This document shows, in pieces, positions 9,280-17,443 of a DNA stretch of 64,000 bases (the stretch's first letter is position 1; each line of letters opens with the position of its first letter). This stretch comes from Prevotella melaninogenica. GTDB lineage: Bacteria > Bacteroidota > Bacteroidia > Bacteroidales > Bacteroidaceae. Under the pieces are notes generated by a model that saw only the letters and a list, made by a program, of their open reading frames with translations, was not told the DNA's origin and did not search any database. The DNA lies in the NCBI RefSeq assembly GCF_018127965.1, contig NZ_CP072349.1:186001-250000 (forward strand), given 5' to 3'. A program made the position numbers and the translations under genes.

Positions 9280-9453
9280 TTTTAATCTTAGTGCAAACCT
9301 TTGTTGTTGATACTCATAAGCAGGGGGGATTGTGAGTATTAAAAATCACGTATGCATCAAAAGATTTTTTAATCTTAGTGCAAACCTTTGTTGTCGATAC
9401 GCATAAGCAGGGGGTATTGTGAGTATTAAAAATCACGTATGCATCAAAAGATT
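9280..9453. repeat. Two direct 87-bp repeats
   Basis: Two nearly identical 87-bp copies lie head to tail (9280-9366 and 9367-9453), differing at only a few bases. Each contains TTTTAATCTTAGTGCAAAC, an ATACTCA/TGAGTAT hairpin around a run of G (the stem has one mismatch in copy 2), and ends in ATGCATCAAAAGAT. There is no coding potential. The location between two converging transcription units fits a duplicated hairpin or small RNA, but nothing in the sequence proves transcription. Confidence 0.85.
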
Positions 9454-9535
9454 TGGAAGGAAACGGTAGACGAACGCAATAAAGAATGATGGCTATGTAT
9501 TATTCAATAAGTCGAATGTTCCTTGATAGTTTACA

Positions 9536-10309
9536 TTACCCTTTCTTATTATGCTTTTCTTCTAAGAGTTTAGCTACAATATAGAATTGGTATTCTGCAT
9601 CTAACACAGCATGAATCAGTCCAGGAATACCATCTAAACAGCCCCGTTTAATGAAATAAGACTTAAAGAAGCGAAATATAGGACGATAGATGAGTGCCAT
9701 GCAGCCATAGTTCTTTTTGCGACGGCGTGGGACTTCGTAGTCAGAATAGGTGTTGTTCTTTCTAATAATGTTGGTAACACTGTCGTTGGCAAGGTGTTCG
9801 AAAGCAAGATCCATGCGTGATGCTGGAATCTTCAAGATTCTTCCGTCTACCTTAGGGGCTGCATGAATAACTGGAGGCCAACTGCATTTGTCGCGTCGGA
9901 GAAAGCGGAGTATATAGTCAGGATAGCTGCTGTGCATTATTCTTCCCATGAAGTAGTTTTTTCGTGGGATAGCAATAGCATCAGGGTGGTTATCCTTCTG
10001 AATAGTATCATAAAGGTATTTGCGTAGTTCTGGAGTAACAATCTCGTCTGCATCAACCACCAATACCCACGGCGAGCTTGCCTTATCGATGGCAAACTGG
10101 CGTGCTGGTTCTACAATGCGTAGGTTGCCTTTGGGAAAGGTAATAATCTTACAGTTGTAGGAACGTGCTATGTCAAGGGTCTGGTCAGTACTTTCCATGT
10201 CGCAAATGACAATCTCGTCAAAGTCCTTTACTGCTTCAAGTACGACTTTTAGATGTTCTTCTGCATTGTAAGTATTGATGACTACGGAAATATGTTGTGT
10301 ACTATTCAT
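9536..10309 (-). CDS. GT2 glycosyltransferase, WaaE/KdtX-like (LPS core glucosyltransferase type)
   Basis: ISVVINTYNAEEHL at the start, ICDMESTDQT (about 35-44) and WVLVVDADE (about 81-89) give the GT-A core. The DMxSxD pattern and the later IHAAPKVDG/HLANDS segment are typical of the WaaE/KdtX-like beta-1,4-glucosyltransferases of LPS core. I chose the ATG at 10309 (257 aa). A longer frame begins at 10381, but its first 24 codons would run through a TATATTTG promoter box at 10315-10322 and read as implausible hydrophobic residues. The gene is alone on the minus strand, diverging from the GT87-like gene. Only 5 bp separate the promoter box and the ATG, so the message may be leaderless. Confidence 0.85.
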   Translation of the reverse strand: MNSTQHISVVINTYNAEEHLKVVLEAVKDFDEIVICDMESTDQTLDIARSYNCKIITFPKGNLRIVEPARQFAIDKASSPWVLVVDADEIVTPELRKYLYDTIQKDNHPDAIAIPRKNYFMGRIMHSSYPDYILRFLRRDKCSWPPVIHAAPKVDGRILKIPASRMDLAFEHLANDSVTNIIRKNNTYSDYEVPRRRKKNYGCMALIYRPIFRFFKSYFIKRGCLDGIPGLIHAVLDAEYQFYIVAKLLEEKHNKKG

Positions 10310-10314
10310 ATCCG

Positions 10315-10322
10315 CAAATATA
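10315..10322 (-). promoter_or_regulatory. TATATTTG promoter box abutting a start codon
   Basis: On the minus strand TATATTTG is followed after CGGAT by the ATG at 10309. With transcription expected a few bases after the TTTG, the 5' leader would be near zero. This box is the main reason to reject the longer upstream start. Confidence 0.65.
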
Positions 10323-10500
10323 CAAATTATTTTTATCTGTACTATGTCATAATATAAAATGATAAAAATAATATCAACCAAACTTTGTAGTTCCCCATTA
10401 AAAGCTTAAAATATCAATTAATTTTCACTTGATGGTTGACTCTATTGAGCTTCATCTTAAATAATAATTCAAAAGCCGAACTTATATCATACTTTATTGC

Positions 10501-10508
10501 TACTTTTG
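10501..10508 (+). promoter_or_regulatory. TACTTTTG promoter box for the GT87-like gene
   Basis: TACTTTTG matches the TAnnTTTG element. It lies 48 bp before the ATG at 10557 in the divergent intergenic region. I do not see a convincing TTTG about 20 bp upstream. Confidence 0.55.
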
Positions 10509-10556
10509 TACTGCCATTGACAAAATGGATATTAACACAATTAATGGAAAAACTAT

Positions 10557-11738
10557 ATGAGTGATAAAGTCAAACGTTTTCTAAGTCATCCGCTACTCTC
10601 TAATCGCCGTTTACTCCTTGGTATATGGATTATCTTATCGTTGGCTGGTATGTTGAAATTTCATCGCAGTTATAACAACTTCCTTATTTTCAAGGGTGTT
10701 TATTGGCACACAGTAAATGGAACTTCGCTCTATGCGGCTTATCCTACAGAGTATGGAGATGTGAACCATTATGGTCCTTTATTTTCTCTAATCATAGCAC
10801 CTTTTGCTATCCTCCCTGAGTGGATAGGCATGTTGCTATGGCTCTTGTTCTTATCAGGGTGGTTGTTTGCGGCCATCTATTGGTCAGGACTACGTAAATC
10901 ACAGCAAGTCTACATCTATTGGTTCTGCGGATTTACATTGTTGACAGCTCTGTTCATGCAGCAGTTCAACATAGCTATTGCCGCTATCATCCTCTCATCA
11001 TTCTTTCTTATTGATAAGAAGCACGAAGGATGGGCAGCTTTCTTCATCGTCTTAGGTACGTTGGTGAAACTTTATGGCATCGTGGGATTAGCATTTTTTC
11101 TTTTTTCACGGCACAAGGTACGACTAATACTATGGTTAGCAGTGTGGTCGATAATACTTTTTTTAGCACCAATGGCAATCAGTTCGCCCGACTATATCAT
11201 CGGACAATATCAAGAGTGGTACAGCAGCCTTGTTGCAAAGAATACGGAAAACATTCATTCGATTGCGCAGAATATCTCCCTCTTAGGACTTGTTCGCCGT
11301 ACAACAGGTTGTATGAACTATTCGGATTTATGGCTAATTCTACCAGGAATGGCGCTCTTTGCCCTTCCTTACCTGCGTTTCTCACAGTATAAGAACCTTG
11401 CCTTCCGTGAGACAATACTCGCCTCTGTACTTATGTTTGTTATTCTTTTTAGTACAGGTAGTGAGTCAAGCGGATACATTATAGCATTAACAGGTGCTTG
11501 TATATGGTATACGGTTGTGCCATGGAAGCGTGGAAAATGGGCTGTAGCTCTGATGGTGTTTGTCTTTATATTGTCTGGTATGGGTAACAGCGACCTTATT
11601 CCGAAGTGGATACGCCACGATTACATACAGCAATATGCCCTCCGTGCGTTGCCAATCAGTATTCTCTGGCTGTGGCTTTGTTATGAGTTATGCACAAAGG
11701 ACTATACCCCAATAGAAAAGGCCGATGCTCATGAATAA
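10557..11738 (+). CDS. Polytopic membrane glycosyltransferase, GT87/DUF2029-like
   Basis: The 393-aa protein is largely hydrophobic with about nine or ten predicted membrane helices. An N-terminal loop with NFLIFKGVYWHTVNGTSLYA and HYGPLFSLIIAPFAILP matches polyprenol-phosphate-mannose-dependent alpha-mannosyltransferases of the GT87 (DUF2029) type, in which the Asp/Glu-containing first periplasmic loop is catalytic (here YPTEYGDVNHYG). Such enzymes extend glycans on the outer face of the inner membrane. The gene overlaps the next glycosyltransferase by 14 bp, so both are translated from one message. Family assignment rests on topology and this loop and is moderately sure. Confidence 0.75.
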   Translation: MSDKVKRFLSHPLLSNRRLLLGIWIILSLAGMLKFHRSYNNFLIFKGVYWHTVNGTSLYAAYPTEYGDVNHYGPLFSLIIAPFAILPEWIGMLLWLLFLSGWLFAAIYWSGLRKSQQVYIYWFCGFTLLTALFMQQFNIAIAAIILSSFFLIDKKHEGWAAFFIVLGTLVKLYGIVGLAFFLFSRHKVRLILWLAVWSIILFLAPMAISSPDYIIGQYQEWYSSLVAKNTENIHSIAQNISLLGLVRRTTGCMNYSDLWLILPGMALFALPYLRFSQYKNLAFRETILASVLMFVILFSTGSESSGYIIALTGACIWYTVVPWKRGKWAVALMVFVFILSGMGNSDLIPKWIRHDYIQQYALRALPISILWLWLCYELCTKDYTPIEKADAHE

Positions 11739-12855
11739 GAAGATAATAGGTTATGATGCTAAGCGAATCGTAAGAAACGGTACCGGATTGGGTAGCTATG
11801 GGCGTACGCTCATCAACGACCTTGCTCCGTTGATGCCTGACACAAACTTACGACTCTATGCTCCAGATGCTGGACATGACGACCTTCGCAATCAGGTGGA
11901 ACTGCGAGATAACGTGCAGTTCTGCTATCCTGACCACCTTTGTTTCCGTCTGCAGCGTGACTGGTGGCGTGTGAAAGGGGTAGTAAAAGACTTAAAGACT
12001 GATGGAGTAGAACTTTATCACGGTCTTTCGGGTGAACTCCCTTCAGGCTTGGGAGCAGCAGGCATCCCTGGTGTAGTCACTGTTCACGACCTTATCTTCC
12101 TACGTCATCCGGAGTTCTATCCTGCTATTGACGTTTTCTTCTATAAGCGTAAGTTCTATCAGACACTGCGTGAGGCAAGCCGCATCATTGCAATTAGCGA
12201 ATGTACGAAGCGTGACATCTTATATTATGGTGACTTCCCAGAGGATAAGATAGACCTTGTTTATCAGAGCTGTAGCACCCACTTCAATCAGTCGGTAAGT
12301 CCTTCACTAGTTGAAGAAGCCCGCCGTAAGTATCAACTCCCACAGCGTTATATATTAAATGTAGGAACGGTAGAAGTGCGAAAGAACATCCTTTTGGGTA
12401 TTCGTACTATGGCAAAGCTACCTTCCGACTTACATCTTGTTATTGTAGGACGGCAGACTAAGTATCAGAAAAAGCTCGATGCAGAAATCAAGCATTTAGG
12501 AATTGGCGACCGAATCCATTTCCTTCAAGGTGTACCTAACGACCTTCTCGCAGCCATTTACAATCAGGCTGAGGCTTTCATCTATCCTTCACGTTATGAA
12601 GGCTTTGGTATTCCTATCATTGAAGCCATACAAAGTGGATTACCAGTTGTAGCTGCTATGGGTAGTTGTTTGGAAGAAGCGGGTGGTCCAGATTGCCTTT
12701 ATGTAGGTCCAGACGATGTCGACGGCAATGCTGCTGCTATCCTTTCAGCGATAGAGCATCGTAAGGAGATAGTCAGCAAGAGTCAACGCTACGTAAAACG
12801 ATTCGAAAATCAAGATGTAGCCTCCCAGATTCTTGAAGTGTATAATAAGGTATAA
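11725..12855 (+). CDS. Family 4 glycosyltransferase (GT-B)
   Basis: A GT-B fold with an N-terminal acceptor half (GTGLGSYGRTLINDL, then TVHDLIF near 135) and a C-terminal donor half: RYILNVGTVEVRKN, then PSRYEGFGIPIIEAI with the EGFGIP motif at about 292-297. It belongs with GT4 mannosyl/rhamnosyl-type transferases. The frame can start at the ATG at 11725 or the ATG at 11731; both overlap the end of the upstream gene. A strong terminator follows. It probably adds sugars to the same glycan as its membrane-bound neighbour. Sugar specificity is unknown. Confidence 0.88.
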   Translation: MLMNKKIIGYDAKRIVRNGTGLGSYGRTLINDLAPLMPDTNLRLYAPDAGHDDLRNQVELRDNVQFCYPDHLCFRLQRDWWRVKGVVKDLKTDGVELYHGLSGELPSGLGAAGIPGVVTVHDLIFLRHPEFYPAIDVFFYKRKFYQTLREASRIIAISECTKRDILYYGDFPEDKIDLVYQSCSTHFNQSVSPSLVEEARRKYQLPQRYILNVGTVEVRKNILLGIRTMAKLPSDLHLVIVGRQTKYQKKLDAEIKHLGIGDRIHFLQGVPNDLLAAIYNQAEAFIYPSRYEGFGIPIIEAIQSGLPVVAAMGSCLEEAGGPDCLYVGPDDVDGNAAAILSAIEHRKEIVSKSQRYVKRFENQDVASQILEVYNKV

Positions 12856-12860
12856 AGCAT

Positions 12861-12911
12861 CATCCCCAAGCCCTTTTCTTATCCTAAAGAGCTTGGGGAT
12901 GAGTTTTTTCT
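12861..12911 (+). terminator. Terminator after the GT4 gene
   Basis: CATCCCCAAGC (12861-12871) pairs with GCTTGGGGATG (12891-12901), 11 perfect base pairs, and is followed by AGTTTTTTC. This is a standard intrinsic terminator six bp after the stop codon. Confidence 0.92.
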
Positions 12912-12938
12912 TCCCTTTTTTATTGCTGTGTTACTGCT

Positions 12939-13026
12939 TAGCACCAATCGTGCGAACGCTCCGCACCATGTGTGCGGACGCCTAACACCATTTGTGCGAA
13001 CGGCTAATACGAATCTCGTAAACCAT
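12939..13026. repeat. Four tandem 22-bp units, GC-rich dyad family
   Basis: Units start at 12939, 12961, 12983 and 13005. The pattern is a 6-mer ending in CAC or TAC, four variable bases, then TGTGCGG or a variant. The second unit is the best palindrome (CCGCAC then GTGCGG). Relatives with the same period occur at 36604, 45813, 51052 and 58167. The array passes directly into the 44-bp repeats that follow. Confidence 0.88.
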
Positions 13027-13190
13027 TATCACCCACCATTCAACACCCATCACCCAATCTTGCCAACCATTATCACCCACCATTCAACACCTATCATCCA
13101 ATCCTGCAAACCATTAACACCCACCATTCAACACCTATCACCCAATCCTGCCAACCATCAACACTTAACACCCATCACCTAACACCCATC
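13023..13190. repeat. Tandem 44-bp C-rich repeats running into the gtrA 3' end
   Basis: CCATTATCACCC-type repeats begin at 13023, 13067, 13111 and 13155, exactly 44 bp (two times 22) apart, and contain CACCCACCATTCAACACC. The bottom strand is G/T-rich, like the repeat at 18252. The block runs into the end of gtrA, so the last residues of that protein (ADGC) and its stop codon are made of repeat sequence. The possible plus-strand reading frame through the block is low-complexity and not a gene. Confidence 0.88.
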
Positions 13191-13598
13191 AGCCTTCTTC
13201 CCTTTTACAAACACAAGACGTAGTAAAACGAAGTTGATAGGAACAACTATCACCATCACAAGGATAGGCGACAGCCATTTGCTTGCACCCATCCAAAGGA
13301 AGAGATGGAGCAATCCTATTTCTAAAAGATAGTTGAGTATGTGGCTACCAACGAAGCCTGCAACATTATTTTTTGACGGTTTTCCTTTAAAAGTAAAGTA
13401 AGTTGTAAGTCCGTAGTTACAAAGAAGTCCCACTCCGTAACCAGCTGTATAAGCTATGGTTGTATTCGTAAAGAGTAGAAAGAGACAATAGATTCCATAA
13501 TGAATAAGCGAACATATAGTGCCCGTTATACCAAAACGGAAGAGTCGCCAGAAGTCTTTTCGCCAGCGTTGCCAAAGCTCTTTAATGCGTATCGCCAT
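13179..13598 (-). CDS. GtrA-family membrane protein
   Basis: The 139-aa protein has four hydrophobic helices after a short basic N-terminus (RWRKDFWRLFRFGITGTICS). This is the GtrA family: small membrane proteins that accompany GtrB-like transferases and are thought to flip undecaprenyl-phosphate-linked sugars. Consistent with that, it starts 11 bp after the stop of a GtrB/DPM1-like transferase. The C-terminus is unusual in that the final four residues and stop lie inside the 44-bp repeat block, so its exact end may vary between strains. Confidence 0.88.
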   Translation of the reverse strand: MAIRIKELWQRWRKDFWRLFRFGITGTICSLIHYGIYCLFLLFTNTTIAYTAGYGVGLLCNYGLTTYFTFKGKPSKNNVAGFVGSHILNYLLEIGLLHLFLWMGASKWLSPILVMVIVVPINFVLLRLVFVKGKKADGC

Positions 13599-13609
13599 GT
13601 GAGAAGGGA

Positions 13610-14554
13610 TTAATCGAGTATTTGACTGATGTTATAAAGTGGACGCTGTTTTACCTCTTCATATATTTTGGCAATATAAACTCCCACCGCACCGATAGAA
13701 ATCATCAGCATAGCGCCCACGAGCCAGATACTAAGAATGAGTGAAGCCCAGCCCGCTACTTCTGTATGATTGACGAAAGCGTGGATAACGTAGATACCTA
13801 TGCACAAGGTGACGAACAAAAAGGCGATACCAAGATAGATGACATAGTAGATTGGTTTTACGGAGAATGATGTGATACCATCCAATGCTAAGCTAAGCAT
13901 CTTGCGCAAAGTGTATTTAGAAGTACCAGCTTTACGTTCGCTGATGCGGTCGTCAACAGTTGTAGACTTGAGTCCAATAGAAGGGATAAGACCACGCAGA
14001 TAGAGGTTACGTTCCTTATATCCAGAGAGTATCTCTAAGGACTGACGGCTCATCAGACGGAAGTCGGCATGGTTAAAGATACTGTTCACGCCCATCTTCT
14101 CTTGTAGATGATAGAATGCTTGTGCAGACATACGCTTCAAGATTGGGTCGGCTTTGCGCGAAACCTTCACTCCATAGACAATCTCATTGCCTTCTTCAAA
14201 GGCGTCAATCATCTGCGGAATACATTTCTGATAGTCGTCTTGCAGGTCGGCATCGAGTGTGATAACAGCATCAGCCCAGTCTTTTGCCGTCATCATACCA
14301 GCCATGATAGCATTCTGATGACCCACGTTATGAGTGAGGTTGATACCCTTTATACGTGGATGCTGGCTGTGTAGCTGTTGGATAATCTCCCATGTTCGGT
14401 CACGGCTTCCGTCATTGACAAACACTATCATCGAGTCATCAGAAATCCTTCCCTGACTGATGAGTTCGTCGAATAGCTCCATGAGCTGTGCTGCCGACTG
14501 TTCTAAAACCTCTTCCTCGTTGTAACAAGGAGAGACCGTTGCAAGTTTTATCAT
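13610..14554 (-). CDS. GT2 polyprenyl-phosphate glycosyltransferase (GtrB/DPM1/ArnC-like)
   Basis: The N-terminal domain has TVSPCYNEEEVL (about 6-17), VFVNDGSRDRTWEII (about 44-58), NVGHQNAIMAGM and ITLDADLQDD (about 93-102), the classic polyprenyl-phosphate-sugar synthase set. Two membrane helices follow at about 232-254 and 270-295. Enzymes of this type charge undecaprenyl phosphate with glucose, mannose or aminoarabinose. The neighbouring GtrA-type flippase would move that lipid-linked sugar for use in periplasmic glycan modification. A 79-bp gap separates it from the deacetylase upstream, so all three genes are probably one operon. Confidence 0.9.
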   Translation of the reverse strand: MIKLATVSPCYNEEEVLEQSAAQLMELFDELISQGRISDDSMIVFVNDGSRDRTWEIIQQLHSQHPRIKGINLTHNVGHQNAIMAGMMTAKDWADAVITLDADLQDDYQKCIPQMIDAFEEGNEIVYGVKVSRKADPILKRMSAQAFYHLQEKMGVNSIFNHADFRLMSRQSLEILSGYKERNLYLRGLIPSIGLKSTTVDDRISERKAGTSKYTLRKMLSLALDGITSFSVKPIYYVIYLGIAFLFVTLCIGIYVIHAFVNHTEVAGWASLILSIWLVGAMLMISIGAVGVYIAKIYEEVKQRPLYNISQILD

Positions 14555-14633
14555 ATCTTATATTCTGCTTGTTGGGGTGTTTATAGGGAGTGTTTCTTTG
14601 CCTGCTGTCTGCTGTTCAGAGCGGGAATCGAAC

Positions 14634-15413
14634 TTATTTCTTCTGTCTGTTGACAAAGTCTACGTAGGTAATAAACTCCTGCTTGTCTGCCTTCATTGCT
14701 TTGATAAAGCGGTCGAGTCGCTGTTCTAATTCGTGTCCACTGTGGTTCTTGATGATAAAAGGCATCTTGAACTCTGGATGTGACTTGAGATCATAGAACT
14801 CCCATGGGTGGAAATAGGTCACGAAATAGCCATCATGGCTCAATACTTGTCGAACTAAACGAAGATAAAACCACTCAGGGAAGTTGTGCATAGACAGCCA
14901 AAAGAGTGGAATACGTAGGTGAGGACTGACGCTGGCAGGTATCTGCATGACCTTCCCTTGCATAAACCATGTGCGTGGAGTGGTGAGGTGCATGTATCGA
15001 CCCGGTATGAAAGCAGGGTTCAGAGAAGAGTTATAAAGGTAGCCAGCCTTCTCTATATCCTCATCCGATACAGGGAACATACGTGGCTGACGATAGCCCG
15101 CAACCTTCACACCTGTTACGCGTTCGATGATTTCCTTAGAACGAAAAACGTCCTCTGGTTTGGGTTGCCAGTGGTCAACACCATGACAAGCCACCTCGTG
15201 CCCTTCGTTCTTAATACGCTCCATGACCTCTGGTGCCAGTTCTGCAAAGTTGCCAGTGCAGAAGAAGGTAGCGCAGACGTTATTTGCTTTCAGTATGTCG
15301 AGGATGCGATTCGTACCCTCAATGGATACCTTCATGCCCTCTTCAAGGGAGAAGTCTACCCCATGTTCACGTGGTACATCAAACTCTTCCGTATCGAAGC
15401 TCAGTAATATCAT
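14634..15413 (-). CDS. Polysaccharide deacetylase (NodB domain, CE4)
   Basis: NodB signature residues are present: LSFDTEEFD with Asp7 as the likely catalytic base, ATFFCTGN at 48-55, the metal pair in ACHGVDHW (His77 and His81), and GYRQPR at 106-111. There is no signal peptide, so the 259-aa enzyme appears cytoplasmic, as in some lipid-linked sugar deacetylases rather than secreted chitin or peptidoglycan deacetylases. Its place at the head of a GtrB/GtrA operon suggests it trims an N-acetyl group from a glycan or lipid-linked sugar. The exact substrate is unknown. Confidence 0.88.
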   Translation of the reverse strand: MILLSFDTEEFDVPREHGVDFSLEEGMKVSIEGTNRILDILKANNVCATFFCTGNFAELAPEVMERIKNEGHEVACHGVDHWQPKPEDVFRSKEIIERVTGVKVAGYRQPRMFPVSDEDIEKAGYLYNSSLNPAFIPGRYMHLTTPRTWFMQGKVMQIPASVSPHLRIPLFWLSMHNFPEWFYLRLVRQVLSHDGYFVTYFHPWEFYDLKSHPEFKMPFIIKNHSGHELEQRLDRFIKAMKADKQEFITYVDFVNRQKK

Positions 15414-15559
15414 TTCTCTTCTGTTTCTTTATTTGTTCGATTTCCTTCATCAAAAGAAAGCTATTCTACAAATCCTTTTCCCTTTTGAGGATAGCCTTAA
15501 CAACGGCTTTGACCATGTCTTGTTTTATTGTGGTAAGCTTTCATTTGTGGAAAGTATTG

Positions 15560-15567
15560 CAAAGTTA
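15560..15567 (-). promoter_or_regulatory. TAACTTTG promoter box for the deacetylase operon
   Basis: On the minus strand TAACTTTG lies about 147 bp upstream of the ATG at 15413, giving a long leader. No clear upstream TTTG at 19-21 bp was found. Confidence 0.5.
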
Positions 15568-15622
15568 CAATAAAAGTCTGATATTATCCCTTAATTCTAC
15601 AGCGTAAAATCTTTTAAGAAAG

Positions 15623-15659
15623 CCAAGTGTTTGAGAAACAAAGTTCTCAAGTCACTTGG
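15623..15659. other. Long hairpin in a 480-bp gap
   Basis: CCAAGTG (15623-15629) pairs with CACTTGG (15653-15659), and TTGAGAA (15631-15637) with TTCTCAA (15644-15650), around a 6-nt loop. There is no U-run on either side, so it need not be a terminator. Apart from this and the promoter at 15560, the gap 15414-15896 shows no gene or repeat I can support. Confidence 0.6.
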
Positions 15660-15896
15660 ATATGTCTGAATATTCTGAACCTACATACAAATAAAGCCTA
15701 CAACTTTGAGTTCTTCCTTGAATAAAACAGTATTTCATTGTAGTTGTCATACTTCCCATTGGATTGGGGATTTCATACTTAGTTAAGCCTCGAAGAACTC
15801 TAAAAAATCCTGAAATCAACTGATAGAGTCCCTCAAAGAGATATTTTAATAGATAAAATTTTCTCGCAAGGAATAACGTTGCGGACTTAAAGTATA

Positions 15897-16775
15897 TTAT
15901 GAATCACTATTTTTGTTCTTCGGTAGTTTTTGTGAGATTTGTTCTATCTTTTTCTCGTCTCGTGCAACCTTGCGTTCCAGTTTCTTAATATCTTCTGCAG
16001 GTGGAAGGTCTTCTGGCTTGATACCACGCTGTCCCAACATATTACGCACACTATAGTTGTTCTGTATGTGTTCGCGCGTAATAGGTAGTTCTCCGTGCAG
16101 GTCTTTGTTTTCTACGTTGTAGTTGGTCATCTCTGTGGCAAGGTTCTTGGCAGCTATGGTAAGGGTGGGTAGAAAGTCTGCCAGCGGTCTATTAGATTTC
16201 ACTCCCAATCGCCTCTTCATATCTTCAGTGGTGTGTCCTCCAAAAAGTGCCGTGTCACCCTTAGAACGTATGCGTCCGAAGCCTTTGTCATCAACTCCTC
16301 GCTGATATATGTTCTGCGATAATTGCTTCTCAGCCGTTCTCAGTTTATCACGGGTTTCTAAACGAGATAGCAGGTTCAGTCGCTCTTCTATTAATTCAGC
16401 TTTTCGTGTTTGTACGGCAAAGTAGCTTTGGGCAAAGGCTATTTCTTCTTTCTTTGGGTCACCGTTTTGGGCGATAAGATAGCAGGCATAGCGAGTAAGC
16501 ATAAAGTCGGATACTTCTCGTTTTCCGCCTTTGCCTATTTCTATCATTTTCGTGACCTCACGAAAATGATCATCAACATTGATTCCTTGTGCTTTACACG
16601 AATCTACTGCCCGTCGTATGGCAACAAGAAAGTTCTCCCAACGTGCATAGCCTAATATTGTTTGCAGTTCGCGTGCAAACCAAACTTCTACCTGTTCTTC
16701 GCTATTGTCACTCTCAATGTATCTGACAATACTATCGAACGATGATTTATATTGTAATATGCTATTCTTGTCCAT
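15897..16775 (-). CDS. dinD: DinD-like DNA-damage-inducible protein
   Basis: The 292-aa sequence matches DinD closely. It has an N-terminal BRO-like region (VWFARELQTILGYARWENF and ISIGKGG-like MIEIGKGGKREVSDFMLTRY), then the diagnostic IYQRGVDDKGFGRIRSKGD and ALFGGHTTEDMKRRLGV, and ends in a Lys/Glu coiled coil. E. coli DinD is SOS-induced and inhibits RecA filament activity. The gene overlaps the upstream membrane-protein gene by 14 bp, so the two are co-translated. That pairing is not part of the E. coli locus and suggests a local module. No SOS-type operator could be recognised, since the Bacteroidota box is not well defined to me. Confidence 0.88.
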   Translation of the reverse strand: MDKNSILQYKSSFDSIVRYIESDNSEEQVEVWFARELQTILGYARWENFLVAIRRAVDSCKAQGINVDDHFREVTKMIEIGKGGKREVSDFMLTRYACYLIAQNGDPKKEEIAFAQSYFAVQTRKAELIEERLNLLSRLETRDKLRTAEKQLSQNIYQRGVDDKGFGRIRSKGDTALFGGHTTEDMKRRLGVKSNRPLADFLPTLTIAAKNLATEMTNYNVENKDLHGELPITREHIQNNYSVRNMLGQRGIKPEDLPPAEDIKKLERKVARDEKKIEQISQKLPKNKNSDS

Positions 16776-17379
16776 TGTCTTTTTCCTCCATCCATTCTGT
16801 ATATTTACTATATTCAGTATCCAGCAAAGTTTTTTTATCTTCTTTGCTCATTATTCCTTTTTTAGCTTCTTCTCTCATTCCATGCCATTCAAGAGCAAGC
16901 CATGATTGCATTAGTGTTATGAAACTATCAATATCTTCTGTTTTATTCTCTGCTTGGACTATTTTATCAATCATTTCAATAGCTTTCCTATCCCAATGCT
17001 CATTTTCCTTATCAGCAGGATTCATCAACAATTTTAATTTATACGACAATTCTTTCAACTCATCATTGTCGTTTCTTTCAGCAGTTACACAAAACTCTTC
17101 AACAGCTTTACGAAGTTCTGCCATATATTCCTTTCGAGCAATCGTTATGGTATTGATAAAAGTATTTTTACTTGACTGTTTTATAGTTGCGGAAATTTCC
17201 ATTGTGCTAACAAAAGCTACAATTATTCCTACTATTAAAGTTGCTTCTACTTGTCCTATTCCTACTTTTTCTGTTAAGAAAATCTCTATTCCTATTCCTA
17301 TTAATGATATAATAGCTATTACAAAGAGTATATTTTCTATTTTCTTCCAGCATATGTTGTTTATTTTTATCCAGTCCAT
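16762..17379 (-). CDS. Two-helix membrane protein coupled to dinD (SLATT-like, unknown function)
   Basis: Residues about 16-35 and 43-62 are two adjacent membrane helices with a short turn, followed by a 140-residue charged cytoplasmic region with helices and no recognised enzymatic motif. Two-TM-plus-cytoplasmic-domain layouts occur in SLATT/2TM pore-forming effectors of defence systems. That resemblance is in topology only, not in a motif I can name. The stop lies 14 bp inside dinD. It is AT-rich compared with the glycan genes before it, which fits an acquired module. No signal peptide is visible. The start ATG at 17379 is the first in frame and precedes the first helix directly. Confidence 0.8.
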   Translation of the reverse strand: MDWIKINNICWKKIENILFVIAIISLIGIGIEIFLTEKVGIGQVEATLIVGIIVAFVSTMEISATIKQSSKNTFINTITIARKEYMAELRKAVEEFCVTAERNDNDELKELSYKLKLLMNPADKENEHWDRKAIEMIDKIVQAENKTEDIDSFITLMQSWLALEWHGMREEAKKGIMSKEDKKTLLDTEYSKYTEWMEEKDNGQE

Positions 17380-17443
17380 TTTTTATCTTATAATTTAATG
17401 TTAATCTCTATTTACTAACTTATTTACCCTAATTTCGTCTATT

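Noticed and set aside
10310..10381. Longer N-terminus for the WaaE-like glycosyltransferase
   Set aside because: The extra codons contain the TATATTTG promoter box and encode implausible residues before a canonical GT2 start.
12928..13182. Open frame of 84 codons on the plus strand
   Set aside because: Low-complexity Pro/His/Thr translation of the 22- and 44-bp repeats; no promoter or family support.
12939..13190. CRISPR array
   Set aside because: Units are 22 or 44 bp with no unique spacers, and no cas genes are present; it is a plain tandem repeat.
14618..14640. tRNA-like GGGAATCGAAC string
   Set aside because: No acceptor stem, D-arm or anticodon arm can be built around it.
16742..17398. 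218-codon open frame opposite the two-TM gene
   Set aside because: Antisense to a better-supported gene that overlaps dinD; composition is that of reversed AT-rich coding DNA.
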